The notes under the pieces were generated by a model. That model was given only the letters and a program-made list of their open reading frames with translations, was not told the DNA's origin and ran no database searches. From NCBI RefSeq assembly GCF_902686445.1, contig NC_062213.1:34360741-34424740 (forward strand): DNA of 64,000 bases. Direction: 5' to 3'. The position numbers were made by a program, and so were the translations under genes. Positions 32,878 to 43,730 of this stretch are shown one piece after another. This DNA is from Sciurus carolinensis (lineage: Eukaryota; Chordata; Mammalia; Rodentia; Sciuridae). How positions within the stretch are numbered: position 1 is the first letter of the stretch; the number at the start of each line of letters is the position of its first letter.

Positions 32878-33228
32878 GGCACAACACTGAAAGCCCTAGC
32901 CACAAAACAAAAGAAATGCTAAGTAGAACTTTATCAGATTTTAAAACCATTTCTTTTTGAAAGACACTTCTAAGAAAGTTTTTTAAAAGTTACAGATTAA
33001 AATATTTGCAAAACATATATCTGATAAATACTTGTATCTAAATATACAATGGGTAGTCAAAATTAAACAATAAGAAAACACTACTGAATTTTTAAAAATA
33101 GGCAAAAGATATGAACACACACTTGGAAGAAAAAATAAAAAGAGCAAACCCTGCATCAGTATTGTTGGATAAATGCAAAATTAAGACACAAAGAATTATC
33201 TACCTACTAAAATGAAACTAACTGGGTA
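32878..33228 (+). mobile_element. L1 ORF2 3' part, sense
   Basis: 'gaaagccctagccacaaaac', 'atttgcaaaacatatatctg', 'ggcaaaagatatgaacacac' and the following 'aaatgcaaaattaagacaca' run in the order of the L1 region upstream of the 3' UTR. Confidence 0.75.
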
Positions 33229-33229
33229 T

Positions 33230-33375
33230 TGTGGGACTTGCCTGTAATCCCAGAGCCTCCAGAAGTGGAGTCAGGAAGATCATGAATTCAAAGCCAGCCT
33301 CAGCACCTTAGTGAGGGAGGTCCTAAGCATCTTAGTGAGAAGCTGACTCTAAATGAAATACAAACTAGGGCTGGG
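33230..33375 (+). mobile_element. Dimeric B1-ID SINE, left part
   Basis: 'cttgcctgtaatcccagagc', 'gatcatgaattcaaagccag' and 'ctcagcaccttagtgaggga' form the B1-like half. The ID half begins ('tagggctggg') and breaks at 33375, where inverted L1 sequence starts. It appears to resume at 33574. Confidence 0.8.
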
Positions 33376-33519
33376 ATTGACTTATTTCACTTAACATGGT
33401 ATTCTCCAACACCATCCATTTACCTGCAAATGTCATACTTTTATTCTTCTTTAAGACTGATAATATTCCATTGTGTGTATATACCACAGTTTCTTTATTC
33501 ATTTGTCTACTGAAGGGCA
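33376..33519 (-). mobile_element. L1 fragment, inverted half
   Basis: 'attgacttatttcacttaac', 'ccatttacctgcaaatgtca' and 'ctgaagggca' match the antisense L1 at 13170-13345. Directly followed by a sense L1 3' scrap, so it is probably the inverted part of a small twin-primed insertion. Confidence 0.75.
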
Positions 33520-33527
33520 GAGAAACA

Positions 33528-33573
33528 ATAGTTGTACTTCATTTGTGTACAATGAATCAAAATTGAAAAAAAA
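33528..33573 (+). mobile_element. L1 3' end scrap, sense
   Basis: 'ttgtacttcatttgtgtaca' plus 'atgaatcaaaa' and a short A8 tail resemble the final part of the sciurid L1 3' UTR. Short, so judged mainly by context. Confidence 0.5.
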
Positions 33574-33628
33574 GGGGGGCGGTGTTGAGGCTTGGTGATT
33601 ATGTGCCCCTGGGTTCAATAGCTGGTTT
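33574..33628 (+). mobile_element. Dimeric B1-ID SINE, right part
   Basis: 'gaggcttggtgattatgtgc' and 'ccctgggttcaatagctggt' match the ID half after its first few bases, including the B-box core 'gggttcaa'. Its A-rich tail has turned into the purine microsatellite that follows. Confidence 0.75.
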
Positions 33629-33653
33629 GAAAGAAAGAAAGAAAGAAAGAAAA

Positions 33654-33690
<37 letters not shown>

Positions 33691-33732
33691 GAAGAAGAAG
33701 AAGAAGAAGAAGAAGAAGAAGAAGAAGAAGAA

Positions 33733-33763
<31 letters not shown>

Positions 33764-33805
33764 GAGAAGAAGAAGAAGGTGGGGAGGGGAGGGGAGGGGA
33801 AGAAA
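33629..33805. repeat. Purine tract: (GAAA)n, (GA)n, (GAA)n and G4 motif
   Basis: Uninterrupted purines from 33629 to 33779, then one T, then purines to 33805. Order is (GAAA)n, (GA)n, about 27 GAA units with a few variants, and a terminal run of four G4 blocks separated by single A (33781-33799). The long opposed open frames over it are repeat artefacts. Confidence 0.97.
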
Positions 33806-33984
33806 CTATACCTAGTATTGGAATAACAATACTTTGTAAATTTTTCCTCTCTAAGAAAGAAGTTGCCCACCCTAATAAAACAATTAATTGCCAAGGACTT
33901 GAGATCCCTGTGTATTGCCAAGACTATATCAACTCTTTACATGTATCAAATTAGATCCACAGAAATCTTCAGATTCTAAGATAT

Positions 33985-34300
33985 GCCCTTCTTTTACTTT
34001 TGCTTTGTTTTAATTTGTTCTAATTAGTTGTACATGATAGTAGAATGCATTTGTGCATTTTGATAGATTGTAAATAGAGTGTAATTTCTCATTTTTCTGA
34101 TTGTACAAATTGTAGGATCACATCGGTCATGCAGTCATACATGTACATGAGGTAATAATGTCTGTTTCACTCTACTATCCTTCCTACCACCATACCCTTC
34201 CCCTATCTTCACTCCCCTCTACCTAATATAAAGTAGCTCTATTCTTCCCTACCCACCCCGCCTTATTGTGAATCAGCATCCACATATCAGAGGGGTAGGT
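33985..34300 (-). mobile_element. L1 3' end, antisense
   Basis: 'tgttctaattagttgtacat', 'tcactctactatccttccta' and 'agcatccacatatcagag' match the L1 end at 12800-13140. 5' truncated after about 300 bp. Confidence 0.88.
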
Positions 34301-34689
34301 CATTGTTGAAGGATTGGACAGCAAGAGTTGGAGAAGGAATCTCCTTAGTGACAAAACTTCAGATTTTGAATCCTAATAATACCAGCTATTACTGTGTACT
34401 CCAGAGTGAAATGAGAAGTGTCTGGATCCAGATGTTTACCCTCAGATACTCTGAAATGGTTTGGTTGGAACAAGAGACCAAACATTAAAAGAGGTTGCCT
34501 GAACTACTCATGGGGGGAAAGATTTAGTTTATCAATCTCTTTTATTTTCTTGTACCATAACAACTCTATCTGAAATCTGTTCACTGACCCTTGTTATCTG
34601 GATAAATGCAAGATTAATAGCACATGCTATTTTTTAATTAAAACTTTCTTGTCAAATTTACAATAAAGCATTCTTTCCCATGAAAATCT
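34301..34689. other. Unassigned sequence
   Basis: No feature recognised. Confidence 0.45.
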
Positions 34690-35112
34690 ATATGTAAGTA
34701 TATATGGCAACTTTATTAATAATCTTCCCAAACAGGAACAACCTGAATGTCTTTTAACAAAAGAAAGGATATACAAATTGTGATATACCCATATACAGTT
34801 TCTATTTTCCTACTTAGAAGTAAAAAGGAGTGAATTGTTGATCTATATGACAAAATGGATTAATGTGGTTTTCAAAGTGAAAGAAACCAAAGGGAAAGGC
34901 TATGTACTGTATGACTTCATTCACAGGATGTTATCAAAAAGGCAAATCTACAGAGATAGGAATCAGATCAATGGTAGTCCAGGGGCTGAGAGTGGGAGGG
35001 GTTGTGTACACAGGGGCAACATAGGGAAATCTGGGGGACCTCAGAACCATCTTGTATGATACTTTGGGGGTAACACACAACTTTATACCTTTGTCAAAAC
35101 CCATGGAAATAC
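34690..35112 (+). mobile_element. Older L1 3' region, sense
   Basis: 'aacaggaacaacctgaatgt', 'aaaggctatgtactgtatga' and 'gggctgagagtgggaggggt' follow an older L1M-type 3' part, with 'acctttgtcaaaacccatgg' near the end. A dimeric SINE interrupts it. Confidence 0.7.
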
Positions 35113-35289
35113 ATGCCACAGTCAGCCCACCTGAAGTCCCAGCAGCTCGGGAGGCTGAGGCAGGAGAATCAAAAGTTCAAAACCAGCCTCAGCAACTTAG
35201 TGAGGCCCTAAGCTACTCAGTGAGACCCTGTCTCAAAATTAAAAAATAGAAAGTTCTGACTCAGTGGCTAAGTGCCTCTAGGTCCAAAC
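35113..35289 (+). mobile_element. Dimeric B1-ID SINE, sense, inserted in L1
   Basis: 'agtcccagcagctcgggagg', 'caggagaatcaaaagttcaa', 'gcaacttagtgaggccctaa' form the B1-like half. The ID half near 35257-35289 is decayed, its B box reading 'taggtcc', and there is no A tail. Confidence 0.85.
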
Positions 35290-35345
35290 TGGGTGAAGAC
35301 TATTTGGGAACTCTCTGTGCAATTTTGTAATCAGATATTAAAAGA
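35290..35345 (+). mobile_element. Older L1 3' terminus, continuation
   Basis: 'aactgggtgaagactatttg' and 'gaactctctgtgcaattttg' are the expected end of the L1 left at 35112. About 150 bases expected between the two are missing. Confidence 0.6.
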
Positions 35346-35449
35346 TTAAAAGCCCACTGGAGGCATCACTATCACTTAATATAACAAATAACACTTTAGC
35401 ACTCAAAGAGAAAAATATAATTTCATTGGAAAGGTAAATTCCCAGAATT

Positions 35450-35480
35450 TAATATATATATGTATATATAAAATATATAG

Positions 35481-35519
<39 letters not shown>

Positions 35520-35652
35520 TACACACATACATTTTACTATATATATTTTACTATATATAGAGATATCACTGCAAAGAAAAAATATATATTATATATAAAT
35601 AAAAATATATAAATATATATAAATATAAAATATATATATATAAATATATATT
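35450..35652. repeat. AT-only expansion, (TA)n-rich
   Basis: Around 200 bases of nearly pure A and T in TATA, AATATA and TAAA units, broken by a short mixed piece near 35558-35580. Ends at the tail of an antisense ID SINE. Confidence 0.92.
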
Positions 35653-35745
35653 TTTTTCTTTACAATGCTAGGAATTGAACCCAGCCAGGGTCTCATACTT
35701 GCTAGGCAAACACTCTCTCTACCACTAAACTATACCTCCAGCCTT
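35653..35745 (-). mobile_element. ID SINE, antisense
   Basis: The minus strand reads 'aggctggaggtatagtttag', then 'gtttgcctagcaagtatgag' and the B box 'gggttcaattcct'. The T-run at about 35651-35657 is its A tail, which merges into the AT expansion. Confidence 0.88.
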
Positions 35746-36634
35746 AAATGTAATTTTTTTAAAAAGGTTTTAGCAATTCATTAAAACTCCAAAAGTACCA
35801 TCTTACATTTCTTTCCCTGACACATTTTAAATAATTATATTAAAGGTTTCAAAGAGGGGCTTCATACAGGTTTCTGAACAAACAAGTTAGCAAATTCTCA
35901 AATTCAGCTCCTCCTCCCCTTGGTACCAGGGCCGCCTGCTAATTGCACAATTCTAGTTATGATGATTTCATCATCTCAGCACCCCAGTCACAAAGTGTCA
36001 ACCTGAAGCTTCATCTTGACACTTCTCCCCACCCCACATACATCAACTAAATCACTGGCCATACCACTTCTATCCCCTTTCTATTTGCTACGTGTTATCA
36101 CCCCTGTAAAGGGTCTCTAACTTTTATATGTGCGATGGGTATGACTTTGAAAGCCCCTTTGGTAAAAATGACTGCCAGATCAATATTGTGTAACACTCTG
36201 ATTATGGCACAATCATGCTCCAAACTTTCCATGATTCACCGTGTGCTACTGAATAAATCGCAGTGTCTTCAAGGTATTTAATGTCTTCAGGAATTTACCA
36301 CAACAGGCAAGCTGAATTGTTCTTTACTTCTCTAGGATAGAATTGATTTTTACAGCTTTTATACCATTGCTATTGCTGTTTTCTCTGTTGGAATGTGCTT
36401 TTCTTGTCTCTTCATAGAAATTCAACCACTTTAATTCACGTTCCATAATCTTCATGTAGATTTGCCTGATTGCCAGGAACTGGATGAAACTCCTGTGCCC
36501 TCCAAATCTCCATGCTACTTGAATAAACATCTTTTACAGATTTCATCACATTTTTACCTTATATTATGATTATGTGCTAGTGGGTTTATTGCTTCTTATT
36601 GTAAGCAAGATGAATACTTTTTTCTTTATATTCC
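35746..36634. other. Unassigned sequence
   Basis: No gene or repeat recognised. The minus frame at 36324-36530 has no recognisable domain. Confidence 0.45.
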
Positions 36635-36715
36635 TTACTAGTCTGAGACAAGTATCTGACACAAAGCTATGAAAAACAAATGTTTGTTGAATGAATAAAT
36701 AAGTGAAATGTCAAG
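36635..36715 (+). mobile_element. L2 3' terminus, sense
   Basis: 'aagtatctgacacaaagcta' followed by 'aaatgtttgttgaatgaata' is the typical L2 end. Confidence 0.7.
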
Positions 36716-36921
36716 GGATGAGTGTGTGAAAATTGGTAAGTTGTGACAGGGAAGGAGGTGAAGTTTGAACTGAAGTTTTATTTGAAAACAAAGTTGTTCC
36801 TTCTCTTCTATAAAGAAGGCTGTTGGAGCAGATGATCAGCTTATTGGAGAATAATGCCAAGATTACTCATGAAATCTGCTGGCTATTGGACCAGCTCTTT
36901 TAGTCATATGCCCATCAACAA

Positions 36922-37133
36922 TGGCATAGTGCCTGTGGCTCAGGAGACTGAGACAGGAGGATCATGAGTTCAAAGACAGCCTCAGCAATAGCGAGGCACT
37001 AAGCAACTCAGGAAGACCCTGTCTCTAAATTAAAAAATACAAAATAGGGCGGGAGATGGGGCTCAGGGGTGAGTGCCCCTGAGTTCAATCCTTGGTACCC
37101 AAATAACAAACAAACAAACAAACAAACAAAAAT
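36922..37133 (+). mobile_element. Dimeric B1-ID SINE, sense, with (CAAA)n tail
   Basis: The B1-like half includes 'aggatcatgagttcaaagac' and 'gcactaagcaactcaggaag'. The ID half has 'gggagatggggctcaggggt' and the B box 'gagttcaatcctt'. The tail is six CAAA units rather than pure A. A weak imperfect repeat 'aatggcatag' / 'aatggtatgc' may be the target-site duplication. Confidence 0.92.
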
Positions 37134-37202
37134 AATGGTATGCTTTTTTTGAGGAACTTTCAAAACAACAGAAAAGGCTGCCAACTCAACTTCCACCAGG
37201 AC

Positions 37203-37830
37203 TACAAATTTATGCCATCACTCTGAAAAGTATTATGGAGATTCCTCAGAAAACTTGGGATGGAACCACCATTTGATCCAGTTATCCCACTCCTTGGCAT
37301 ATACCTAAAGGACTTAAAATCAGCATACTATAGTGATGTCGTCACATGAATATTTACAGCAGTTCAATTCACAATAGTTAAGCTATAGAACCAACCTAGG
37401 TGCCCTTCAACAGATGAACAGATAAAGAAAATGTGGTATATATACACAATGGAATATTACTCAGCCATAAAGAAGAATGAAATTATGGCATTTGCTGGTA
37501 AATGAATGGAACTGGAGACTATCATGCTAAGGGAAATAAGTCAATCCCCAAAACCAAAGGCAGAATGTTTTCTCTGATATGTGTATGCTGACTCACAATA
37601 GACAGGGGAGTGGGGAGTGGAGGAAAGGGAGGGGGAATGGGAATGAGGAAGACAGTAGAATGAATTGGACATAACTTTCTATTGTTCATATATGAATACA
37701 TGACCAGTATAATTCCACATCATGTATGACCACAAAAATGGGAAGTTACACTCCACATATGTATAATATGTCAAAATACACTCTACTGTCATGTATAACT
37801 AAAAAAGAACAAATAAAAAATTAAAAAACA
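37203..37830 (+). mobile_element. L1 3' end, sense, reference copy for this window
   Basis: An intact run from late ORF2/3' UTR to the tail: 'agattcctcagaaaacttgg', 'gtgcccttcaacagatgaac', 'ggaatattactcagccataa', 'gttttctctgatatgtgtat' and a G/A-rich tract. It finishes with 'acactctactgtcatgtata' and an A-rich tail. 5' truncated. This is the L1 type I associate with squirrels. Confidence 0.95.
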
Positions 37831-40106
37831 GGATCTTCTACCAGCTTCTACATGCTAAAAATAAAAGCATTATAAAGACATCTCTTTTACCTAAAACGAA
37901 CTAGACTGAACAGAAAAACACAGGGGAATTTACCTCAGATAACAGCAGTCTCAGTGAAATGTACCTGCTGACCCATACAAAATTACAACATCTCATGGAT
38001 AGACATTAAAGATACACACCAAATTAGATTTCCATACTCCAAATGCTGCTCTTCTTTATTAAACTTGACTGAAATCAAGAACCTATGAGTGGCAGGGATT
38101 TTCTTCGACAACCATAATTAAGGGATATTTTATGGCTGAAACAACTTTTAAATATCACAATGAGGGTTCTAAACAAAGCATTTTTAAAAATAACCTTTCT
38201 GGTCACTCTTTTTCTAAAGTGAAATATTTTGCGTATTTTCATAAAATATTATTTTTAATGACTTGACAATTTTTTACTTATGTGGATAGATCTTGCCTAA
38301 AATCATTCACAAGAAAAATAACCTTGGCTGTGTCTGCTAATTTCTTCATGGAGCATGTCAACGGTCCTAACCAGACTAACCTCATTCATGTGGTGGACAA
38401 AGTTAGGAAGAATCTAGTATTACCATTAATACCAATAATCTACTTAAATGTCACTAAATTTAGCTTTCAAGATGTTGAATGTAACATATCCATACACACC
38501 TCTTACTACTTTCATTTCTTTCTTACATAAAACACAGATGAATTGTTAAAAACTCAACGTATGTGGATATATAGAGATTCTAAGGAGAGAAATGCTTAAA
38601 GTATTCAAAAATTATCTGATTTCACTGAGGCAGACTCCTTTTTAATAGCTCTGTACACATGAGCAAGAACTTACTTCTATTCCTGGATTGCAATATTTTA
38701 TGTGGCAGCCCAGATCTTCAAATGGTTATCTGTTTTGTAGCTTCTTCCAAACTCACCTCACTTTAAAATCACTGGATTCTACATAAGCAACCTCAATGAA
38801 TTATGTTTCACTGATAAATCTAGAATACACATGTTCACACACATTTTGGACTGATTTGCATTAAATGAATAACAATCTTTAAAGCCTCAATTCTAAATAC
38901 TGCTGAGTCCTTGCTTTAAGAAAAATCATAATTAAAAAAGGGAAAGGGTTTTTAAAGGAAGTCTCTGGTGAATCCTTTTGCCAAGCGAGTAATCACATTC
39001 TAACTTATCTGTTTAGTAAGTTGGGAAACAAGATCCTCCTTTCTGTATCTCTGGTAGAGGAGCTGAGAAAGAGGGCAAAGAGCATCTTGTGGTTGGCCCA
39101 AGAGGAAAGGGTGAGATGAGAGGAGAGAGAGCAGTCTGGGTTCTTTCCCTGGAAAGTTAAATGTCAGCAGGGTTAGGCCTTGCCAATATAAATACAATCA
39201 CAATGATGGTATAAAAAGACATGTATTTTCACCTCTATTGACTTTTCACGTTCATGGGATAATTATTGTAACATTTTCTTAAAGGGCAAAAAGCTTTTGA
39301 TGATGAATACATCTCATTACATGGAATTTTACGTGTAATCCTTACATGAATCTCATTGTAATTCAATGGATGAATTACGTGTTAATGCTAGCATAACAAG
39401 CCTTTAACCTATTTGACTTAATTACAGGCATATCATCAGATTTACTGGGAAAAGGTTTCTTCCCTTGTTCTAAAAAATCTTTTCACTTTTTTAACCCTTT
39501 ACTTAAACCTTTGGAAGACAGTATCAGTTCCCATTTCAATCTCTTACTGCCACTTCTATAGACTTCATGTAGGGGACTACAGGGAACAGACTCTAGAGCA
39601 CATCATTCTATCTGTTGAGGGCTCCAGTATCTCTGGTGAAATAGAACACATTTGCACTGGGAATTGGAAATCTACCTCTAATGTTCACGGACAGGACAGC
39701 CTCAGAGAGTCAATTAACCAGCAGGAACCTCTGCTGGATGGAGGTAACATATCCTGCTGCCTATTCACAGGGTTTTGCTGAAGACTGAATAATAGAACAT
39801 CAGTAATAATAGAACAGTGCTGTGTAAATAATACAAAGATAGAACCCTGGAATGCTGCTGTGGAAACAATACAGTGTGATGCAACTGGAAAGAGCTGATG
39901 TTGAAAAAGAAGAGGAAGTTGGAATGGAAGGGAAGCAGAAGGAAACAGAGAAAGAAGGAGGAGGCAAGAAAAGAAAGAGGAGGAGGAGAAAGAAAGATCA
40001 ATGAGGGAGATCTCACATCATAAGGTATTAGGGTTTACATTTAGATGTGTTATTAGAGTAGGTTACATTCAGGAGAACTTCTCTGGGGTTCACTTAGACA
40101 TGCCAG
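37831..40106. other. Low-repeat sequence, possible conserved noncoding DNA
   Basis: About 2.3 kb with no repeat I can identify. AT-rich, with TAATTA/ATTAC-type motifs near 39290-39430 and a perfect 7-bp inverted repeat at 39358-39378. The plus frame at 38282-38530 (82 codons) and minus frames at 39000-39197 and 39765-40016 have no domain. A purine-rich patch at 39905-40000 drives the last one. Confidence 0.5.
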
Positions 40107-40315
40107 TGTTATAGGTTGAATCACGTCCTCCCAATATCTATATACTGGAGCCCTAACCCCTAGTACCTCAGAAAGTGACATTACATGGGAATGGAGTCAT
40201 TAATGATATAATTAGTTAAGAGGAGATACATATTGAGTGGATTAAGACACTAATATAGTATTACTGGTGTTCTTATAAAAGGGGTAAATTTGGACATGGA
40301 CACACAGAGATAATG
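40107..40315 (+). mobile_element. MLT1-type LTR fragment, sense
   Basis: 'tgttataggttgaatcacgt' opens it, then 'ccctaacccctagtacctca', 'gaaagtgacattacatggga' and 'tggtgttcttataaaagggg' follow the first 200 bases of MLT1. The 3' half is missing. Confidence 0.8.
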
Positions 40316-42295
40316 TCTTAGTCACATCACGTTGGCTGAAGCAAGTAACGTTGGCTGAAGCAACTCACATGACTGAGCCCCTTGCTAAGGACAGGAAAGT
40401 ACACACCACCAGCACAAGTCCATGAATGCATAATTTTTTTTCATAGCTAATGAAAATTTGGGTTTAGCAATTTGATCTACTACAGACACTAAAATCAATT
40501 ACTTCAACAACAGCTTTGGAGGAAAAATGTGAGGACCAAAGATGCAAAGCCTCCAGAGGGCCTCGAGAGGAAGAGAGGTTTCTGAATGTGCAGTCTGAAG
40601 TTTCAGATGACATATTGATGGTGATGGTGATGGTTCTGGTTCAGAATCCACTGTTGTGACCCAAGCTCTTTTGGTGGTACCCCAAGTCTAAGGTAACTTT
40701 AAAACCACTGATGCATTTTGAAGGATCTGCCTGTGATTATTCTGGGTCCTCATGCAGCATACTTGCAGACCCCTAGAACTATAGCCATTTCGTCAGTGAC
40801 ACTGACATGATTAGAGGACTTGGGCATTGGTCAGATAAGAGTCCTCAAGATCACCAAAGGTATGGGGGATGTGATTTAGTTGGTCTTTCATTCAGTTTTC
40901 CTTCTATAAAAATTTATTTACATGAACCTTGAGGGATCCTAAGGGCATAATATTGAATAAGTAAGACCATAGCTGAAGTCTCATGTAGAACTTGAAGAAA
41001 GTGAGATGTAGCCAAGAAATTATAATTCACTGCAGTGTCTTACTTAGATTGTGGGATGTAATCCTATAAATGAGAAAACTAAGTGGGTCATTCTAGACAG
41101 TCATATTAGCAAAGTCACTAAGGAAATGCATTCCAAGCACGATACATTGACGATTATTCTGCATCTGTCTTCAAGTCAATTGAAGTCAGACCATGGGTCT
41201 GGCCATATGGGCATCAATTGCTGCTGATATGGCTATTACCCAATGCTCCTAGGCTGCCTGGATGTTCATCATTCAAAGTGTGAAAGGGGAAGTTCTTTCA
41301 CAGATGCAAAACTTGCTTTTTACTTGCACATCTTTTGTCGTCTGTGATAAGTCAAGGCTGTTTCCCAGGCATGAGATAAATGGTAGAAAAGAGAGGCCAA
41401 ACCAAAATAAACAGACCATATTGCAGAACACTCAGGATGCAGCAGCAGAGTGCTTGCTGGCTGGAAGCGTATGCAGCATGAGGTGCTAACACTCATTAGC
41501 CAAGAATCCACAGTGCAGTCTGCCTCCCTGGTTCTCATTGGCTGAAAGCAAACAATAGCAGCACTCAGAGCACAGAGATGTACACACATACTGGAATGGA
41601 TAGTCACCTATTCATTTCTAGATCTACAAATTAGAAATCATTTCAAAGGCTAACCAGCATTTGCACTTGAAAGCACTTTGGTAAATATGCAATAAATGTA
41701 CTTACAAAAATAGGGAATGAGTGAACTATCCATGGGACACAAAACTGGGATACATAGCTCAGAAAATGCTGCAAACAACCACTGAGATTTGAAGGATAAC
41801 CAGGAAACAATCAGAAGAGGAATTGTTAGGATGAGGTGTATATGGAGGTAAGAAGTTGCAGTTTCCTGACACATTATAATTTGTGCCTTGCCACAAAGTC
41901 GGGACCCCATAGATTTTTATTAAATGAAAGAATAAGATAGCATATTTCAACAGAGTGTAAACGGGGGAAGACATGAGAGGGAGAGGAAAGTGGAGGTGTG
42001 ACATAACGGGGCTGAGTTTTAGAGGTGACCCCGCTACTGTATAGACAGGTGTGAAGCAGAGAAACCAGACCATAGGATGTTGCAGCAAGTCTTTGGCCTT
42101 GGAGAGGCAGAAGAGGACCTGACTATTGGTTGGGTGTGGGTTGGGGGTAGGTCAGAGGAAAGGGCTAAGGAAGCACTGGCAACCTAAATCTCATCTAATC
42201 CTGGAGGCATAAATCAGATATTCCAAACCTCATTAGAAGTATATAGGAGCCGAAGGGAAGAAAGAACAAACAAAGTTCATCATGTCAGAAGATTC
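40316..42295. other. Unassigned, low-repeat sequence
   Basis: About 2 kb. A 19-bp unit beginning 'acgttggctgaagcaa' is tandemly repeated twice at 40329-40366. Overlapping opposed frames at 41262-41607 and 41650-42088 have no recognisable domain, and nothing supports a gene. Confidence 0.45.
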
Positions 42296-42680
42296 TTCCC
42301 AAAAGAAATTTTCCTAGCTGAGTCCTGAAGGAATTTGGGTGAAAGGTAAGAAGTGGCAGGGCACTTGTTTCTCATGCACCTGCAGGGCAGCTGGGGCAAC
42401 TCTGCTTCAGGCTTTGGTAGTTGTGTGTCTGCCTTCCAGTGCTCATTCTGGGGCCTGGGCTGAAGGGACAGGCAGCCTTCATCTGGAAGAAGCTCCCCTG
42501 TGGCAGTGATATGGAAGTGCAAAAGGGCAAATGTGTGCTTGAACCTGTACACCATCACATGCATCCATCCCATTGACCAAAGCAATTCGCATGACTAAAG
42601 CCAAAATCAAGAGGCCAAGAAGTAAGGAGCTAAATTCTGCCTCTAGTGGAAGGGCACTGCCAATATTATATTGCAAAAGG
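42296..42680. mobile_element. Ancient LTR-like repeat
   Basis: 'gcttcaggctttggtagttg', 'ctggggcctgggctgaaggg', 'agctcccctgtggcagtgat' and 'ccattgaccaaagcaattcg' follow a widespread old mammalian repeat. Orientation and family name uncertain. Overlapping minus frames of 101 and 65 codons are products of this repeat. Confidence 0.5.
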
Positions 42681-43730
42681 CAATCTTAGATACAGGGGCA
42701 GAGACAAGGGGTAGGGAAGAATGGGCTCAATAATTCCATCTATTACAAGAAGCATCCACAGAGAACATGAATGAACAAAGAATGTATAAGGGAATAAACT
42801 AGAAATCAGTTTGGCTCAGCTTTGGAGCATAATGGAAGGAAGAAAAAGAGTGAGAAATTGGGATGAAGAAATTTCATTTTTTCTGGATTTCCACAATGCA
42901 TGAAAAGAAAATATTACAAATTCAAATAAGCATGGCATACTCCAGGAACAAAAAAAGGGGAAAAAGGGCTCCTACTGGGTCTTGGATAGTTACTGGAGAG
43001 ACTCACCAGACAGAGAGCAGCATAGGCCATGGGAACGCAAGCCCTTAGCAAAGCTGGAGCTCATTGACTGAAGGTGTATTTTCCTTGTGGTCCTATAGTG
43101 TGTATTCTGACAGGGTTTGTACTTGAACCAAGTAGCCAGGCTCTTTAGTGATACAGTAGATACTGAGAAAGGACACTGAGATTCTACATCTTCAAATAAC
43201 CCATCAACATGTCTAGAGAGCCAACAGAGTGCAGGGCATGTTGCACTAAAACAGAGGAGAGGACAGAAGAGAGTGGCTTTGCTGCTGTGCTGAGCAGAGC
43301 CCATCCCATGGCAGGTGCTCCAGCGGGATTAAATTGTTTGCTCTCCTATCAGCAAGCTGGTTAATCCCCCAAAACCCTTGCCAGGAATATGCACACAGTA
43401 AACACTCCATTCTGTGAGAATTGTCCCAATAAAAGCTAAAAAAGAGTGCCTACTTCCTTGCAGATCTGAACCCCTCTCTTGGTTCCCCTTCTTGGCATTT
43501 TCCAGAAGAGATAATTGGTCTTCAAAAATGATGTTACATTTCACAGACTTAATAACTCCTCCCCTTTCATCATCCAAGTACAAGTATATATTACATGTAC
43601 ATATGATTGAGTGAGGCCAACACACTCTAGAGAGTTGCTTAAGGTCACACGGAGTGAGTGGCTCATTGTGGATTAGAAAAGCCTCATGCCCTGTCTGGTC
43701 CCCAATCCTTTTTATCTAACCTTGGAACAA
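42681..43730. other. Unassigned sequence
   Basis: No gene recognised. The minus frames at 42990-43304 and 43329-43625 are 104 and 98 codons but lack domain features. Confidence 0.45.

Noticed and set aside
33499..33921. 140-codon minus frame and opposed 77-codon plus frame
   Set aside because: Both are translations of the GAAA/GA/GAA repeat, giving runs of F/S and R/K.
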